From Oscillospiraceae bacterium (GTDB lineage: Bacteria; Bacillota; Clostridia; Oscillospirales; Ruminococcaceae): a DNA stretch of 35,702 nucleotides. Both the position numbers and the translations under genes were made by a program. This document shows, piece by piece, positions 14,977-22,606 of this stretch (position 1 is the stretch's first letter; each line of letters starts with the position of its first letter). Where the stretch lies: assembly GCA_022800935.1 (NCBI GenBank), contig JAAWRH010000035.1, positions 1-35,702 of the forward strand, given 5' to 3'. The notes under the pieces are model-generated. The model had not been told where the DNA came from. It was given only the letters and a program-made list of their open reading frames with translations, and ran no database searches.

Positions 14977-15420
14977 TTGGAAGAAAAGCCAAAATTCCTC
15001 CTGGTGGACAGCAGGGTACTCCCTGAGGTTTTTTATAAAGTGGTGTGCGCCAAGCGAATGCTGGCCAAGGGAAAGGCGAAAAGCTCGTCGGAGGCCGCCA
15101 AGCTGGCCGGTGTTTCCCGCAGCGCGTTTTATAAATACAAGGACTGTGTCTTCCCGTATGAGAGCAAAATGGGGGACAGCATCGCCACCTTTTCCGCCAC
15201 GCTGGAGGATGAACCGGGGGTTCTTTCCAACCTGTTGGCGGAGCTGTACCGGGCAGGGGCCAATATCCTGACGGTCAACCAGAGTATCCCGGTGGACGGG
15301 GTGGCGCTGGTGACGGTTTCCGCCCGAACCATCGGCGTTGTGATGGAGGACGACCAGCTGCTCAGGATGCTGGAGGCCGTGGCCGGGGTGGTGGAGATAC
15401 GCAAGATTAATTCCCAATAA
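14977..15420 (+). CDS. ACT-domain regulatory protein (PheB/UPF0735 type)
   Basis: The 147-residue product has an N-terminal helical segment resembling a small helix-turn-helix (SSSEAAKLAGVSRSAFYKYKDCVFPY, about residues 38-63) and a C-terminal ACT domain (from about residue 70: ATFSATLEDEPGVLSNLLAELYRAGANILTVNQSIP). ACT domains bind amino acids. I prefer TTG 14977, which has GGAGG 8 bases upstream, over GTG 14968, which lies inside that site. It is the first gene of the hom-thrB-lysC cluster and may regulate aspartate-family synthesis allosterically or transcriptionally; direct evidence is lacking. Confidence 0.88.
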   Translation: MEEKPKFLLVDSRVLPEVFYKVVCAKRMLAKGKAKSSSEAAKLAGVSRSAFYKYKDCVFPYESKMGDSIATFSATLEDEPGVLSNLLAELYRAGANILTVNQSIPVDGVALVTVSARTIGVVMEDDQLLRMLEAVAGVVEIRKINSQ

Positions 15421-15505
15421 GGCGGTGTTCTATAGCGGAATACTTCGCGCTGTTCGCTGCTGGAAAGCGGACTGCAAATTGAAAGAAAGGGAGGAATTTT
15501 GATCC

Positions 15506-16753
15506 ATGATTCATATAGCGGTAATGGGATATGGAACAGTAGGGTCCGGCGTTGTGGAGGTTTTCTATAAAAACCGGGAGAGCATCCAGAGGAAGATCGG
15601 CAATAAGCCCATGGATATCAAGTATATTCTGGACCTTCGGGATTTTCCCGACAGCCCCTATGCGGGCAAAATGATAAAGGACTTTAACATCATCGCCGAC
15701 GACCCCGACGTGGAGGTGGTGGCGGAGGTCATGGGAGGGCTGGAGCCCGCCTTCAGCTTCACCAAAACCTGTCTGGAGCGGGGAAAGAGCGTCGTCACCT
15801 CCAACAAGGAGTTGGTGGCTGCCAGAGGGGCGGAGCTCCTGGAGATCGCCCGGCGCAACAACGTCAACTTTTTCTTTGAGGCCAGCGTCGGCGGGGGAAT
15901 TCCAATTATCCGGCCCCTGCATTCGTCCCTGGCCGCCAACGAAATAGACGAGATTGCAGGTATCCTCAACGGTACCACCAACTTTATCCTCACCAAGATG
16001 ATTAAGGAGCAGATGGCCTTTGAGGACGCCCTCTCCCTGGCCCAGAAGCTGGGCTATGCGGAGCGCAACCCCTCCGCGGACGTGGACGGCCACGACGCCT
16101 GCCGCAAAATCTGCATCCTGGCCTCCCTTTCCTTTGGGAACCACATCTATCCGGAGTTTGTCCACACCGAGGGGATACGGGACATCACCCTGGAGGACGT
16201 GGCCTATGCTGGGGACTGGGGTGGGGTCATCAAGCTCATCGGGAGGGCCAAGCGGGTCTCCGAGGACGGCGGGGAGATTTACGCCATGGTGTCCCCTGCC
16301 TTTATTTCCAACGACAGCCAGCTTTCGTCGGTGGACGATGTGTTTAACGGCATTCTGGTCCGGGGGGACGCGACCGGGGACGTGGTGTTCTACGGCAAGG
16401 GCGCGGGCAAGCTGCCCACCGCTTCCGCCGTCATAGCCGACATTGTGGACGCGGTAAAGGCCACCTCCACCAGCAAGTCCCTCCACTGGAAGGATGACGG
16501 GAACAACCATGTGCTGGATTATAAGCAGCAGCCCGGCGCCTTCTACCTGCGGATGCTGGGCGGGGCGGCAGGAATTCAGAAAGCCAGGGAGCTGTTTGGA
16601 GAGATACGGCTCCTCCGCCGTCCGGGACAGCCGGAGGAGGAATTCGCTTTTGTGACGCCGCTTTTCACGGAGGCCGTTATGGAAGACAAGGTTTCCGAAC
16701 TGGAAGGGAGCGGCTGCCGTAAGCTGGCGATGCTCCGTGTCCTGGACTACTGA
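15506..16753 (+). CDS. hom: Homoserine dehydrogenase
   Basis: The 415-residue enzyme reduces aspartate-4-semialdehyde to homoserine. It has the NAD(P)-binding GYGTVG motif (8-13), the TSNKELVA segment, the substrate-binding core (GGGIPIIRPL, ILNGTTNFILTKM, LGYAERNPSADVDGHDACRK with the catalytic lysine region) and a C-terminal ACT domain starting near FYLRMLGGAAGIQK, which usually mediates threonine feedback inhibition. The start is ATG 15506 with GGGAGG about 11 bases upstream. It is followed by thrB within 35 bases. Confidence 0.96.
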   Translation: MIHIAVMGYGTVGSGVVEVFYKNRESIQRKIGNKPMDIKYILDLRDFPDSPYAGKMIKDFNIIADDPDVEVVAEVMGGLEPAFSFTKTCLERGKSVVTSNKELVAARGAELLEIARRNNVNFFFEASVGGGIPIIRPLHSSLAANEIDEIAGILNGTTNFILTKMIKEQMAFEDALSLAQKLGYAERNPSADVDGHDACRKICILASLSFGNHIYPEFVHTEGIRDITLEDVAYAGDWGGVIKLIGRAKRVSEDGGEIYAMVSPAFISNDSQLSSVDDVFNGILVRGDATGDVVFYGKGAGKLPTASAVIADIVDAVKATSTSKSLHWKDDGNNHVLDYKQQPGAFYLRMLGGAAGIQKARELFGEIRLLRRPGQPEEEFAFVTPLFTEAVMEDKVSELEGSGCRKLAMLRVLDY

Positions 16754-16788
16754 TTGGCCCCACAGCAAAACAGCAGGAGGAATTTATT

Positions 16789-17679
16789 TTGGTTAAGGTT
16801 AAAATTCCCGCCACCAGCGCAAACATCGGTTCCGGGTTCGATTCCCTGGGATTGGCCGTTACCCTTTACAATTACGTCTTTATGGACGAATTCGACGGCC
16901 TCCAGATTAGCTCCATGGACAGCGTTCCCATCCCCTGCGATGAGACGAACCTGGTCTACACCACCGCCAAAAGCCTTTTTGAGCTCTGCGGCAGGCCCTT
17001 CCATGGCCTGCGGATTCATCAGGAGAACAACATTCCCCTGGCCAGGGGGCTGGGGTCCAGCTCTGCCTGCATCATCGGGGGGCTGATGGGGGCCAACGAG
17101 CTGCTGGGAAGACCCCTTTCCCACAACGAGCTTATCAACCTGGCCGCCAAGATGGAGGGCCACCCCGACAACTCCACCCCCGCCCTGGTGGGAGGACTTG
17201 TCACCGCTGTGCTGGACGGCTCCGGGGAGGTTTACTATGTCAAGCAGGTGATCAAGCACGATCTGCGGTTTGCCACCTTTATTCCTGATTTTGAGCTGAA
17301 AACCTCCACCGCCCGCGCCGCGCTGCCAAAGGAGATCCCTCACAGGGACGGCGTGTTCAACTTGTCCCGGTCGGCGTTGATGTCCGTTTCTCTGTACAGC
17401 GGCAACTATCAGAATCTGAGGATAGCTGCCCAGGATACGCTGCACCAGCCCTACCGCCTGGGGCTGATCAAGGGGGCGGAGCAGGTGTTTGACCTGTCCT
17501 ACCGGCTGGGGGCGTACGCGGCGTATATCAGCGGGGCGGGCTCCACCCTTATGGCCATTGTGGATGAAAAGTTTACCGATTTTGAGCAGCAGGCCAGGGC
17601 GGCCCTGAACGACATGGGCTTTACAGGCTGGCAGATTAAGATGCTGGAAATCGACAACCACGGGGCGCAGCTATTCTGA
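16789..17679 (+). CDS. thrB: Homoserine kinase
   Basis: A 296-residue GHMP-superfamily kinase that phosphorylates homoserine for threonine synthesis. It begins VKVKIPATSANIGSGFDSLGLA, the family's opening motif, and has the ATP-binding PLARGLGSSSAC loop at 83-94 and the C-terminal GAYAAYISGAGSTLMAI motif. The start is TTG 16789 with AGGAGG 8 bases upstream. It lies between hom and lysC; no threonine synthase (thrC) gene is present in the window. Confidence 0.96.
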   Translation: MVKVKIPATSANIGSGFDSLGLAVTLYNYVFMDEFDGLQISSMDSVPIPCDETNLVYTTAKSLFELCGRPFHGLRIHQENNIPLARGLGSSSACIIGGLMGANELLGRPLSHNELINLAAKMEGHPDNSTPALVGGLVTAVLDGSGEVYYVKQVIKHDLRFATFIPDFELKTSTARAALPKEIPHRDGVFNLSRSALMSVSLYSGNYQNLRIAAQDTLHQPYRLGLIKGAEQVFDLSYRLGAYAAYISGAGSTLMAIVDEKFTDFEQQARAALNDMGFTGWQIKMLEIDNHGAQLF

Positions 17680-17818
17680 TGCGAATCAAAAAAATTTACT
17701 TTCAGGGCCGGTTTTGATGGACCAAAAATTGAAATTTGCTGTATCTTGGAATGTAGGGGATTCATGTCAATCACCTCAAAAACCCTGCTGACGATTTACA
17801 GAAAATGGAGGGAAAAGC

Positions 17819-19024
17819 ATGGGAATTGTAGTACAGAAATTCGGCGGCACTTCCGTTGCCAACGCGGAACGGCTGATGAATGTCGCACGGATTGTCACCG
17901 ATAAATACAAAGAGGGCAACAGCATGGTCGTTGTGGTTTCCGCCCAGGGCGACACCACCGACGACTTGATCGATAAGGCGATGGAGATCAATGAACGCCC
18001 CAGTAAACGGGAGATGGATATGCTCCTCTCCACCGGGGAGCAGATATCCATTTCGCTGCTGGCCATGGCCATTGACAAGCTGGGATTTCCGGTCATCTCC
18101 CTGACGGGGTGGCAGGCGGGCTTCCTCACCAATTCCGCCCATGGGCAGGCGCGGATACGCAATGTCCATAAGGAGCGGATTGAGAAAGAGCTGGACCAGC
18201 GAAAGATTGTCATTGTGGCCGGTTTCCAGGGGCTCAACCGGTACGACGATATCACCACCCTGGGCCGGGGCGGCTCCGATACCAGCGCGGTGGCGCTGGC
18301 CGCTATCCTGCGGGCGGATCTGTGCCAGATATACACCGACGTGGACGGCGTGTACACCGCCGACCCCCGCAAGGTGCCTGGTGCCCGCAAGCTCAAGGAG
18401 ATCACCTTTGACGAGATGCTGGAGCTGGCGACGCTGGGGGCCCAGGTTTTAAATAACCGTTCCGTTGAAATGGCAAAAAAATACAATGTAAATTTGGAAG
18501 TGCTGTCCAGCCTGGAGAAAAAGCCTGGCACAGTGGTCAAGGAGGTTGCTAAAGTGGAAAAGATGCTGGTAAAAGGGGTAGCCAAGGATTGCAACGTTGC
18601 GCGGATATCGGTTATGGGCGTGCCGGATACCCCCGGCGTGGCCTACAAGATATTTGCCTCCCTTTCCGCCAAGAACATAGACGTGGACATCATTCTTCAG
18701 TCCATCGGCCGCGAGAACACCAAGGATATCTCCTTCACCGTCAACTCCAATAACAAGGACGCGGCGTTAGAGGTCTGCGAGGTGTTCAAGGACACCATGG
18801 GGGCCATGGCAGTGCTGTGCGACGACAACGTCGCCAAGGTATCGGTTGTGGGCGCGGGGATGCAGTCCCATCCCGGTGTGGCGGCCACGATGTTTGGAGC
18901 GTTGGCGGATTCCAACATCAATATCCGGATGATTTCCACCAGTGAGATTAAGATTTCGGTGCTGATCGATAAGACAAAGGCGGACCAGGCGGTCAGGGTC
19001 ATTCACGACGCGTTCATTCACTGA
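17819..19024 (+). CDS. lysC: Aspartate kinase
   Basis: The 401-residue enzyme makes aspartyl phosphate, the entry to the lysine, threonine and methionine pathways. It has KFGGTSV (7-13), the catalytic core with TLGRGGSDTSAVALAAIL and YTDVDGVYTADPRKV, and two C-terminal ACT domains (from about residue 265, MGVPDTPGVAYKIF, and 345, VGAGMQSHPGVAATMF), the layout of feedback-controlled monofunctional kinases. ATG 17819 has GGAGGG 6 bases upstream. It is separated from thrB by 139 bases in which I see no firm promoter or terminator. Confidence 0.97.
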   Translation: MGIVVQKFGGTSVANAERLMNVARIVTDKYKEGNSMVVVVSAQGDTTDDLIDKAMEINERPSKREMDMLLSTGEQISISLLAMAIDKLGFPVISLTGWQAGFLTNSAHGQARIRNVHKERIEKELDQRKIVIVAGFQGLNRYDDITTLGRGGSDTSAVALAAILRADLCQIYTDVDGVYTADPRKVPGARKLKEITFDEMLELATLGAQVLNNRSVEMAKKYNVNLEVLSSLEKKPGTVVKEVAKVEKMLVKGVAKDCNVARISVMGVPDTPGVAYKIFASLSAKNIDVDIILQSIGRENTKDISFTVNSNNKDAALEVCEVFKDTMGAMAVLCDDNVAKVSVVGAGMQSHPGVAATMFGALADSNINIRMISTSEIKISVLIDKTKADQAVRVIHDAFIH

Positions 19025-19052
19025 TAACTGATAAAAGACTGAAAAATAAGAG

Positions 19053-19097
19053 CTCCCGGCGTTGTCCAATTAAGCGGACCGTGCCGGGAGACGTGTT
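19053..19097 (+). terminator. Probable terminator of the threonine operon
   Basis: CTCCCGGC (19053-19060) pairs with GCCGGGAG (19083-19090); an inner GTCC/GGAC pair lies within the loop, and ACGTGTTTTA follows. It precedes the converging XRE gene. Confidence 0.65.
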
Positions 19098-19114
19098 TTA
19101 TGTGGGAATCATAT

Positions 19115-19984
19115 TCACCCCTTCCTGCCTGCGACGGTTTTTCGGTTGGCCGCCGCCTGAAACAGTACCGATGCAAGGATACAGAGGGAAATCAGCGTTC
19201 CAGTCAAGGTTGCTCCAAAAAAGGGCAGCAGCGGCAGAAGGGAACAGGCGAAGGCGATGATGCAGCAGAGAAACACCGCATTTTGCAGGCGAGGCCGTCC
19301 CTTCCACATAACGGAAGAAAAAATACCCCCAAAGCCGACGGTGGTCAGGACAGCGGTAATCAGTGGAAAGAAATTGCCGTACCCGAAGGGGAGAAGATTA
19401 AAATAGGAGACCGTATACTGAACCACCTTTTCAGGGCCGTCGGCAAACCGCATAACCACGCCAAAGGGCAGAAGCTCCAAAATCAGCGCAGCCGCCATAA
19501 AAGACAGGGAGAGCCGTCGGGCCGTTTGGGTGCAGAGCCTTGGCAGGCGAACGGTAAACCCTGAAAAGAGAACCGCAATCCCTGCGGGAAGCAGACAGAT
19601 TCCGGGTACGGAGAAAAGAATTGCAGTTCTCCCCGCAAAAACAAGGGGAACCACCGCCAGACATATGCCTGCCAGCATCAGCAGTGTTCCCACTGCCTTC
19701 CGGGCCATCGATTTAAAATAGCGGATGGTATCCAGAAGGGCGCTGTCAGCGTTTACCTGTTCTGCCTCCGGCGGAGACGGCTCCCCGTTGACAAGTTCGA
19801 TAACCGTTGTGTCCAGCGCATCCGACAACGGCTTGAGAATGGATACATCCGGAAATCCTCTGCCGGTTTCCCAGCGGGAAACCGCCTTGTCGGTGACGCC
19901 TATCCTTTCGGCAAGCTCCTTCTGGGTCAAGCCCCGTTCCTTTCGCAGGGCTGCGATATATGTGCCGGTCTTTTGATTGTCCAT
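19115..19984 (-). CDS. XRE-family regulator fused to a membrane domain
   Basis: From ATG 19984 (GGGAGGTG 5-6 bases upstream) the 289-residue protein has an N-terminal XRE helix-turn-helix (GTYIAALRKERGLTQKELAERIGVTDKAVSRWETGRGFPDVSILKPLSDALD, residues about 7-58), a short linker and six or so membrane spans from about residue 85 on. HTH domains fused to multi-span membrane domains are common in Firmicutes and are thought to read an envelope signal. A longer frame to 20005 lacks support. The gene has its own promoter (20008-20036) and is divergent to the Uma2 gene. Targets unknown. Confidence 0.85.
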   Translation of the reverse strand: MDNQKTGTYIAALRKERGLTQKELAERIGVTDKAVSRWETGRGFPDVSILKPLSDALDTTVIELVNGEPSPPEAEQVNADSALLDTIRYFKSMARKAVGTLLMLAGICLAVVPLVFAGRTAILFSVPGICLLPAGIAVLFSGFTVRLPRLCTQTARRLSLSFMAAALILELLPFGVVMRFADGPEKVVQYTVSYFNLLPFGYGNFFPLITAVLTTVGFGGIFSSVMWKGRPRLQNAVFLCCIIAFACSLLPLLPFFGATLTGTLISLCILASVLFQAAANRKTVAGRKG

Positions 19985-20007
19985 GAAAGCACCTCCCTTT
20001 CGCACTC

Positions 20008-20036
20008 ATTATAAGGGAAAACGAGTATTTTGTCAC
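20008..20036 (-). promoter_or_regulatory. Promoter of the XRE regulator gene
   Basis: On the minus strand GTGACA (20036-20031) and a perfect TATAAT (20013-20008) are 17 bases apart, ending about 24 bases upstream of the ATG at 19984. Confidence 0.75.
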
Positions 20037-20200
20037 CCTATGCTCCATAGAGCCGCATATTTTGGCGCAATCACAGGTGAAAACATCTGCATTTACTGCG
20101 GCGGCTTGAATTTTCATCTTCCATCTGTTATACTGAAATTACAGATAAAGGATAAGCTTGTGTGTATAAAGTGTGTTTTGTATAACAAAGAGTTGATAAT

Positions 20201-20770
20201 ATGTCGATGCCCCAGGAGAACCGCTTTACTCTGGCCGATGTGCTGGAATGGGATGAAACGATAAGAGCGGAGCTGATAGAGGGGTACCCGGTGATGATGG
20301 CACCTCCGAGACGGATCCATCAGAGGATAGTCTCTGAGCTCAATCGGCAGCTGGCCAATTTTTTAAAGGGAAAGAAATGCTCGGTTTATCCTGCCCCCTT
20401 TGCTGTCCGGCTGTTTGAAAAGGAAGGGGATTCCCCCTATGATGTGGATACGATGGTGGATCCGGATATCTCGGTGGTCTGCGACTCCAGCAAGCTGGAC
20501 GATATCGGCTGCAAGGGCGCGCCGGATTTTATCATTGAGATACTTTCGTCGTCTTCCCTCCGGCATGACAGGGTGACAAAGTTCAATCTCTACCGACAGA
20601 CCGGGGTGAAAGAGTATTGGATTGTGGACCCGAACAACAAAACGGTGGAGACTTATATCCTGGAAAACGGGTACTATGTGGCCCAGGAACGGGCGTTTGA
20701 GGATAAAACCCTGAAGGTGAACGTGTTGGAGGGCTGTGTCATTGATTTGAAGGATGTCTTTGGGGGATAA
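20201..20770 (+). CDS. Uma2-family (DUF820) PD-(D/E)XK nuclease-like protein
   Basis: The 189-residue protein has the Uma2 pattern: RAELIEGYPVMMAPP near the start, VDPDISVVCD (catalytic-type aspartate), APDFIIEILSSSS (catalytic-type glutamate) and YRQTGVKEYWIVDP (lysine), which together make a PD-(D/E)XK nuclease core. The family is abundant in cyanobacteria and some Firmicutes, its function is poorly known, and it is often tied to mobile DNA. The ATG at 20201 has only a weak ribosome site (AAGAG), so expression may be low. It ends at a terminator and is flanked by decayed genes, hinting at an accessory region. Confidence 0.88.
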   Translation: MSMPQENRFTLADVLEWDETIRAELIEGYPVMMAPPRRIHQRIVSELNRQLANFLKGKKCSVYPAPFAVRLFEKEGDSPYDVDTMVDPDISVVCDSSKLDDIGCKGAPDFIIEILSSSSLRHDRVTKFNLYRQTGVKEYWIVDPNNKTVETYILENGYYVAQERAFEDKTLKVNVLEGCVIDLKDVFGG

Positions 20771-20775
20771 TCAAA

Positions 20776-20825
20776 AACGAGGTAAGGAAACCGTCTGTGT
20801 CAGGTCTCCTTACCCCGTTTTTTTA
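20776..20825 (+). terminator. Intrinsic terminator after the Uma2 gene
   Basis: AACGAGGTAAGGA (20776-20788) pairs with TCCTTACCCCGTT (20807-20819), one mismatch, followed by a run of T to 20824. The converging permease remnant ends at 20826. Confidence 0.85.
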
Positions 20826-21629
20826 TTAGTCTACAGCCCTCAGCCGTTCCACAATGCTCTGTTTCTCCAGATTCCTAAAGCAGAGATAGGGGATGAGGAC
20901 AGCCAGAAGCAGTAAAACCGGTGTGCAGATTACCAGGGGCATCAACGTAAACCGAAACGTCGCCGTCCAGTCCCCGGATACCATCATCCGAACGCCAAAC
21001 TCCACCGCCAGCGTCCCCAAAAGATAGGAGGCCGCCAGCGTGATTCCGGCATAGTACAGCCCCTCATAGATCAGCATATTCCGCAGCTGTCCCTTGGTCA
21101 TGCCAATGCTCTGTATCATGGCAAATTCCCTTCGCCGGGAAATGATCGCCGTGGCCATGGAATTGACAAAGTTCAGAATTCCCACCAAGGCAATGATCAG
21201 GCTGATGACAAGCCCTGTCACGGTGTTGGCCTTGGTCTGTTCCCGATAATGCTCCTTTAGGGTGGACTTTGACGTGAAGCTCAGGCCCTTGTCTTCGCTG
21301 TCGCGGTAATCCTTCAGAATCTCCTCCGCCTGGGGCTGGAATGCTTCGTCCACGTTGAAAAACAGTTTCCTGATAGTATTATCCGGGTACATTTTCCGGA
21401 ATGTATCCGCCGGAAGATAAAAGGACAGAAACTCCACAGCGCTGCCGTTTATGCCCTCCGTGAGGGAATTGATGTTGGCTGCCATCGCCATGACCTCATA
21501 TGGTTGGCCGTTTAAAACCACCGTGTCGCCAAGGTTGTATGTGGGCTGGGTTTCCCATTCATGCTCCTCCGCACCGGAGGCCGCTTCGACTACTACATAT
21601 CCCCCGGATAGGAATTTCTCCTGCAGTTT
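20826..21629 (-). pseudogene. C-terminal fragment of an FtsX-like ABC permease
   Basis: The frame encodes only the end of a MacB/FtsX-type permease: part of the extracytoplasmic domain (FLSGGYVVVEA, then YNLGDTVVLNGQPYEVMAMA) and the final three membrane spans with NFVNSMATAIISRRREFAMIQSIGMTKGQLRNMLIYEGLYY, the conserved FtsX block. The longest start-to-stop frame begins at GTG 21521 but permease-like sequence continues in frame to about 21629, where it runs into the histidine-kinase remnant in another frame. The N-terminal spans and any ATPase gene are missing. Such permeases usually sit beside LytTR/GHKL two-component systems, so the pieces probably came from one cluster joined by deletion. 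Confidence 0.75.
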
Positions 21630-22470
21630 TCTCTGGGGGAGCGCTCCCCGGCTGGGTGTTGTTCTCGACTGTGATAAGCAGCATATCCCGGACCTGTTCT
21701 GCCTTTACGGTGATCAGACGCTTATCCTCTGGAAGAGCTTCGCTTGCCTCTATGGCGTTGTCAAGGGCGTTCCCAAAGATAGTACTGATATCCAGTGGTT
21801 CTATAAAGTCAATGCCGTCAAAACTGGCCATAGCGGAAAAGTCGATCTTCCGCTGATGTGCCTTGGCGGCCTTGTCCTTCAAGATAATATCCAGAAATTC
21901 ATTTCCTGTGTGGACATAGTCCCCATAATCCACAATCTGGGAATGGAGCTTTTCCGCCATCCGCTGTGTTTCTGCTGTGCTGCTTCCGTTTTCCAGCACC
22001 AGAAGATGATTTTTTAAATCATGGTAGATGCTGCGCACCCGTTCCTCGTCCCGGATGCGGTCCTTATAATAGCTGCACTGTGCTTCCAACTGCTGTATGC
22101 GATAGGCCCTCTGAAAGGAACCGTATAGATAAGCGGATAGGTACATACACCCAAAGCTGGAAAAGATAGACGCCCCGCAGATGGGGTATACGATAAACTC
22201 CTTGCGTTTGGGCTGGCTGATGGGAATGGTCTCCCCGGTAATCAGCTCTATGGTCAGCTTTTTGATGCCCTTGACATAGAATAGGTTGACCAGATAGCTG
22301 GTGTGGCAGCGGGCGAACCCCTTGTCCGCCAGGGTCCGTTCCAGCTCCTTCATGCTTTTATAGCAGAGGATGTCCTCACGCTCTGTGTGCAGCAGCAGAC
22401 TGCGGCTAAAGGTTTCTATGTGGCTGATAGATTTCAGCGAGACCTTGTATTTCCCGGTGTCATTGGTGTT
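21630..22470 (-). pseudogene. Fused remnants of a LytTR response regulator and a GHKL histidine kinase
   Basis: A single open frame joins two broken genes. From 22470 to about 22195 it encodes most of a LytTR DNA-binding domain (KVSLKSISHIETFSRSLL, CHTSYLVNLFYVKGI, ISQPKRKEF) without the receiver domain; a stop lies immediately upstream at 22471-22473. It then runs in frame into the last membrane span, coiled coil, H-box region (YHDLKNHL) and N-box (GNALDNAIEA) of a GHKL kinase lacking its sensor part, and loses homology after LLITVENNTQPG, before the G boxes. No ribosome site serves the internal ATG at 22353. Two deletions seem needed. Confidence 0.75.
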
Positions 22471-22494
22471 TTAGGACTTTATTAAAAAATCTCC

Positions 22495-22523
22495 TTGACA
22501 ATTTTCGGAAAGAATGCTATACT
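22495..22523 (+). promoter_or_regulatory. Sigma-A promoter of the Tp47-like/flavin operon
   Basis: TTGACA (22495-22500), 17 bases, TATACT (22518-22523). The iron-box palindromes start 8 bases after the -10, over the transcription start. The remnant LytTR gene begins within 25 bases on the other strand. Confidence 0.85.
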
Positions 22524-22531
22524 ACGGATTG

Positions 22532-22579
22532 ATTAGCAACAGCTAACCTTATTAAGTTAGCTGTTGCTAACTTAATAAG
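22532..22579 (+). promoter_or_regulatory. Double iron-box operator with nested palindromes
   Basis: Two boxes of the GTTAG-N6-CTAAC type occur: ATTAGCAACAGCTAAC (22532-22547) and GTTAGCTGTTGCTAAC (22556-22571), inverted copies of one another. They are nested in a longer perfect palindrome, CTTATTAAGTTAGC (22548-22561) and GCTAACTTAATAAG (22566-22579) with a 4-base centre. The same box occurs at the feo operon. The location downstream of the -10 is typical for a repressor site; a role as an mRNA leader hairpin is also possible. Confidence 0.75.
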
Positions 22580-22606
22580 TGAATTTTGAAAGGATGAATT
22601 GCAGCT

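Noticed and set aside
15407-16768. 453-codon open frame on the minus strand
   Set aside because: Antisense to hom; composition is that of a shadow frame created by GC-rich third positions.
16834-16846. tRNA T-arm-like sequence GGGTTCGATTCCC
   Set aside because: It encodes the conserved SGFDSLG motif of homoserine kinase; no acceptor stem or anticodon arm surrounds it.
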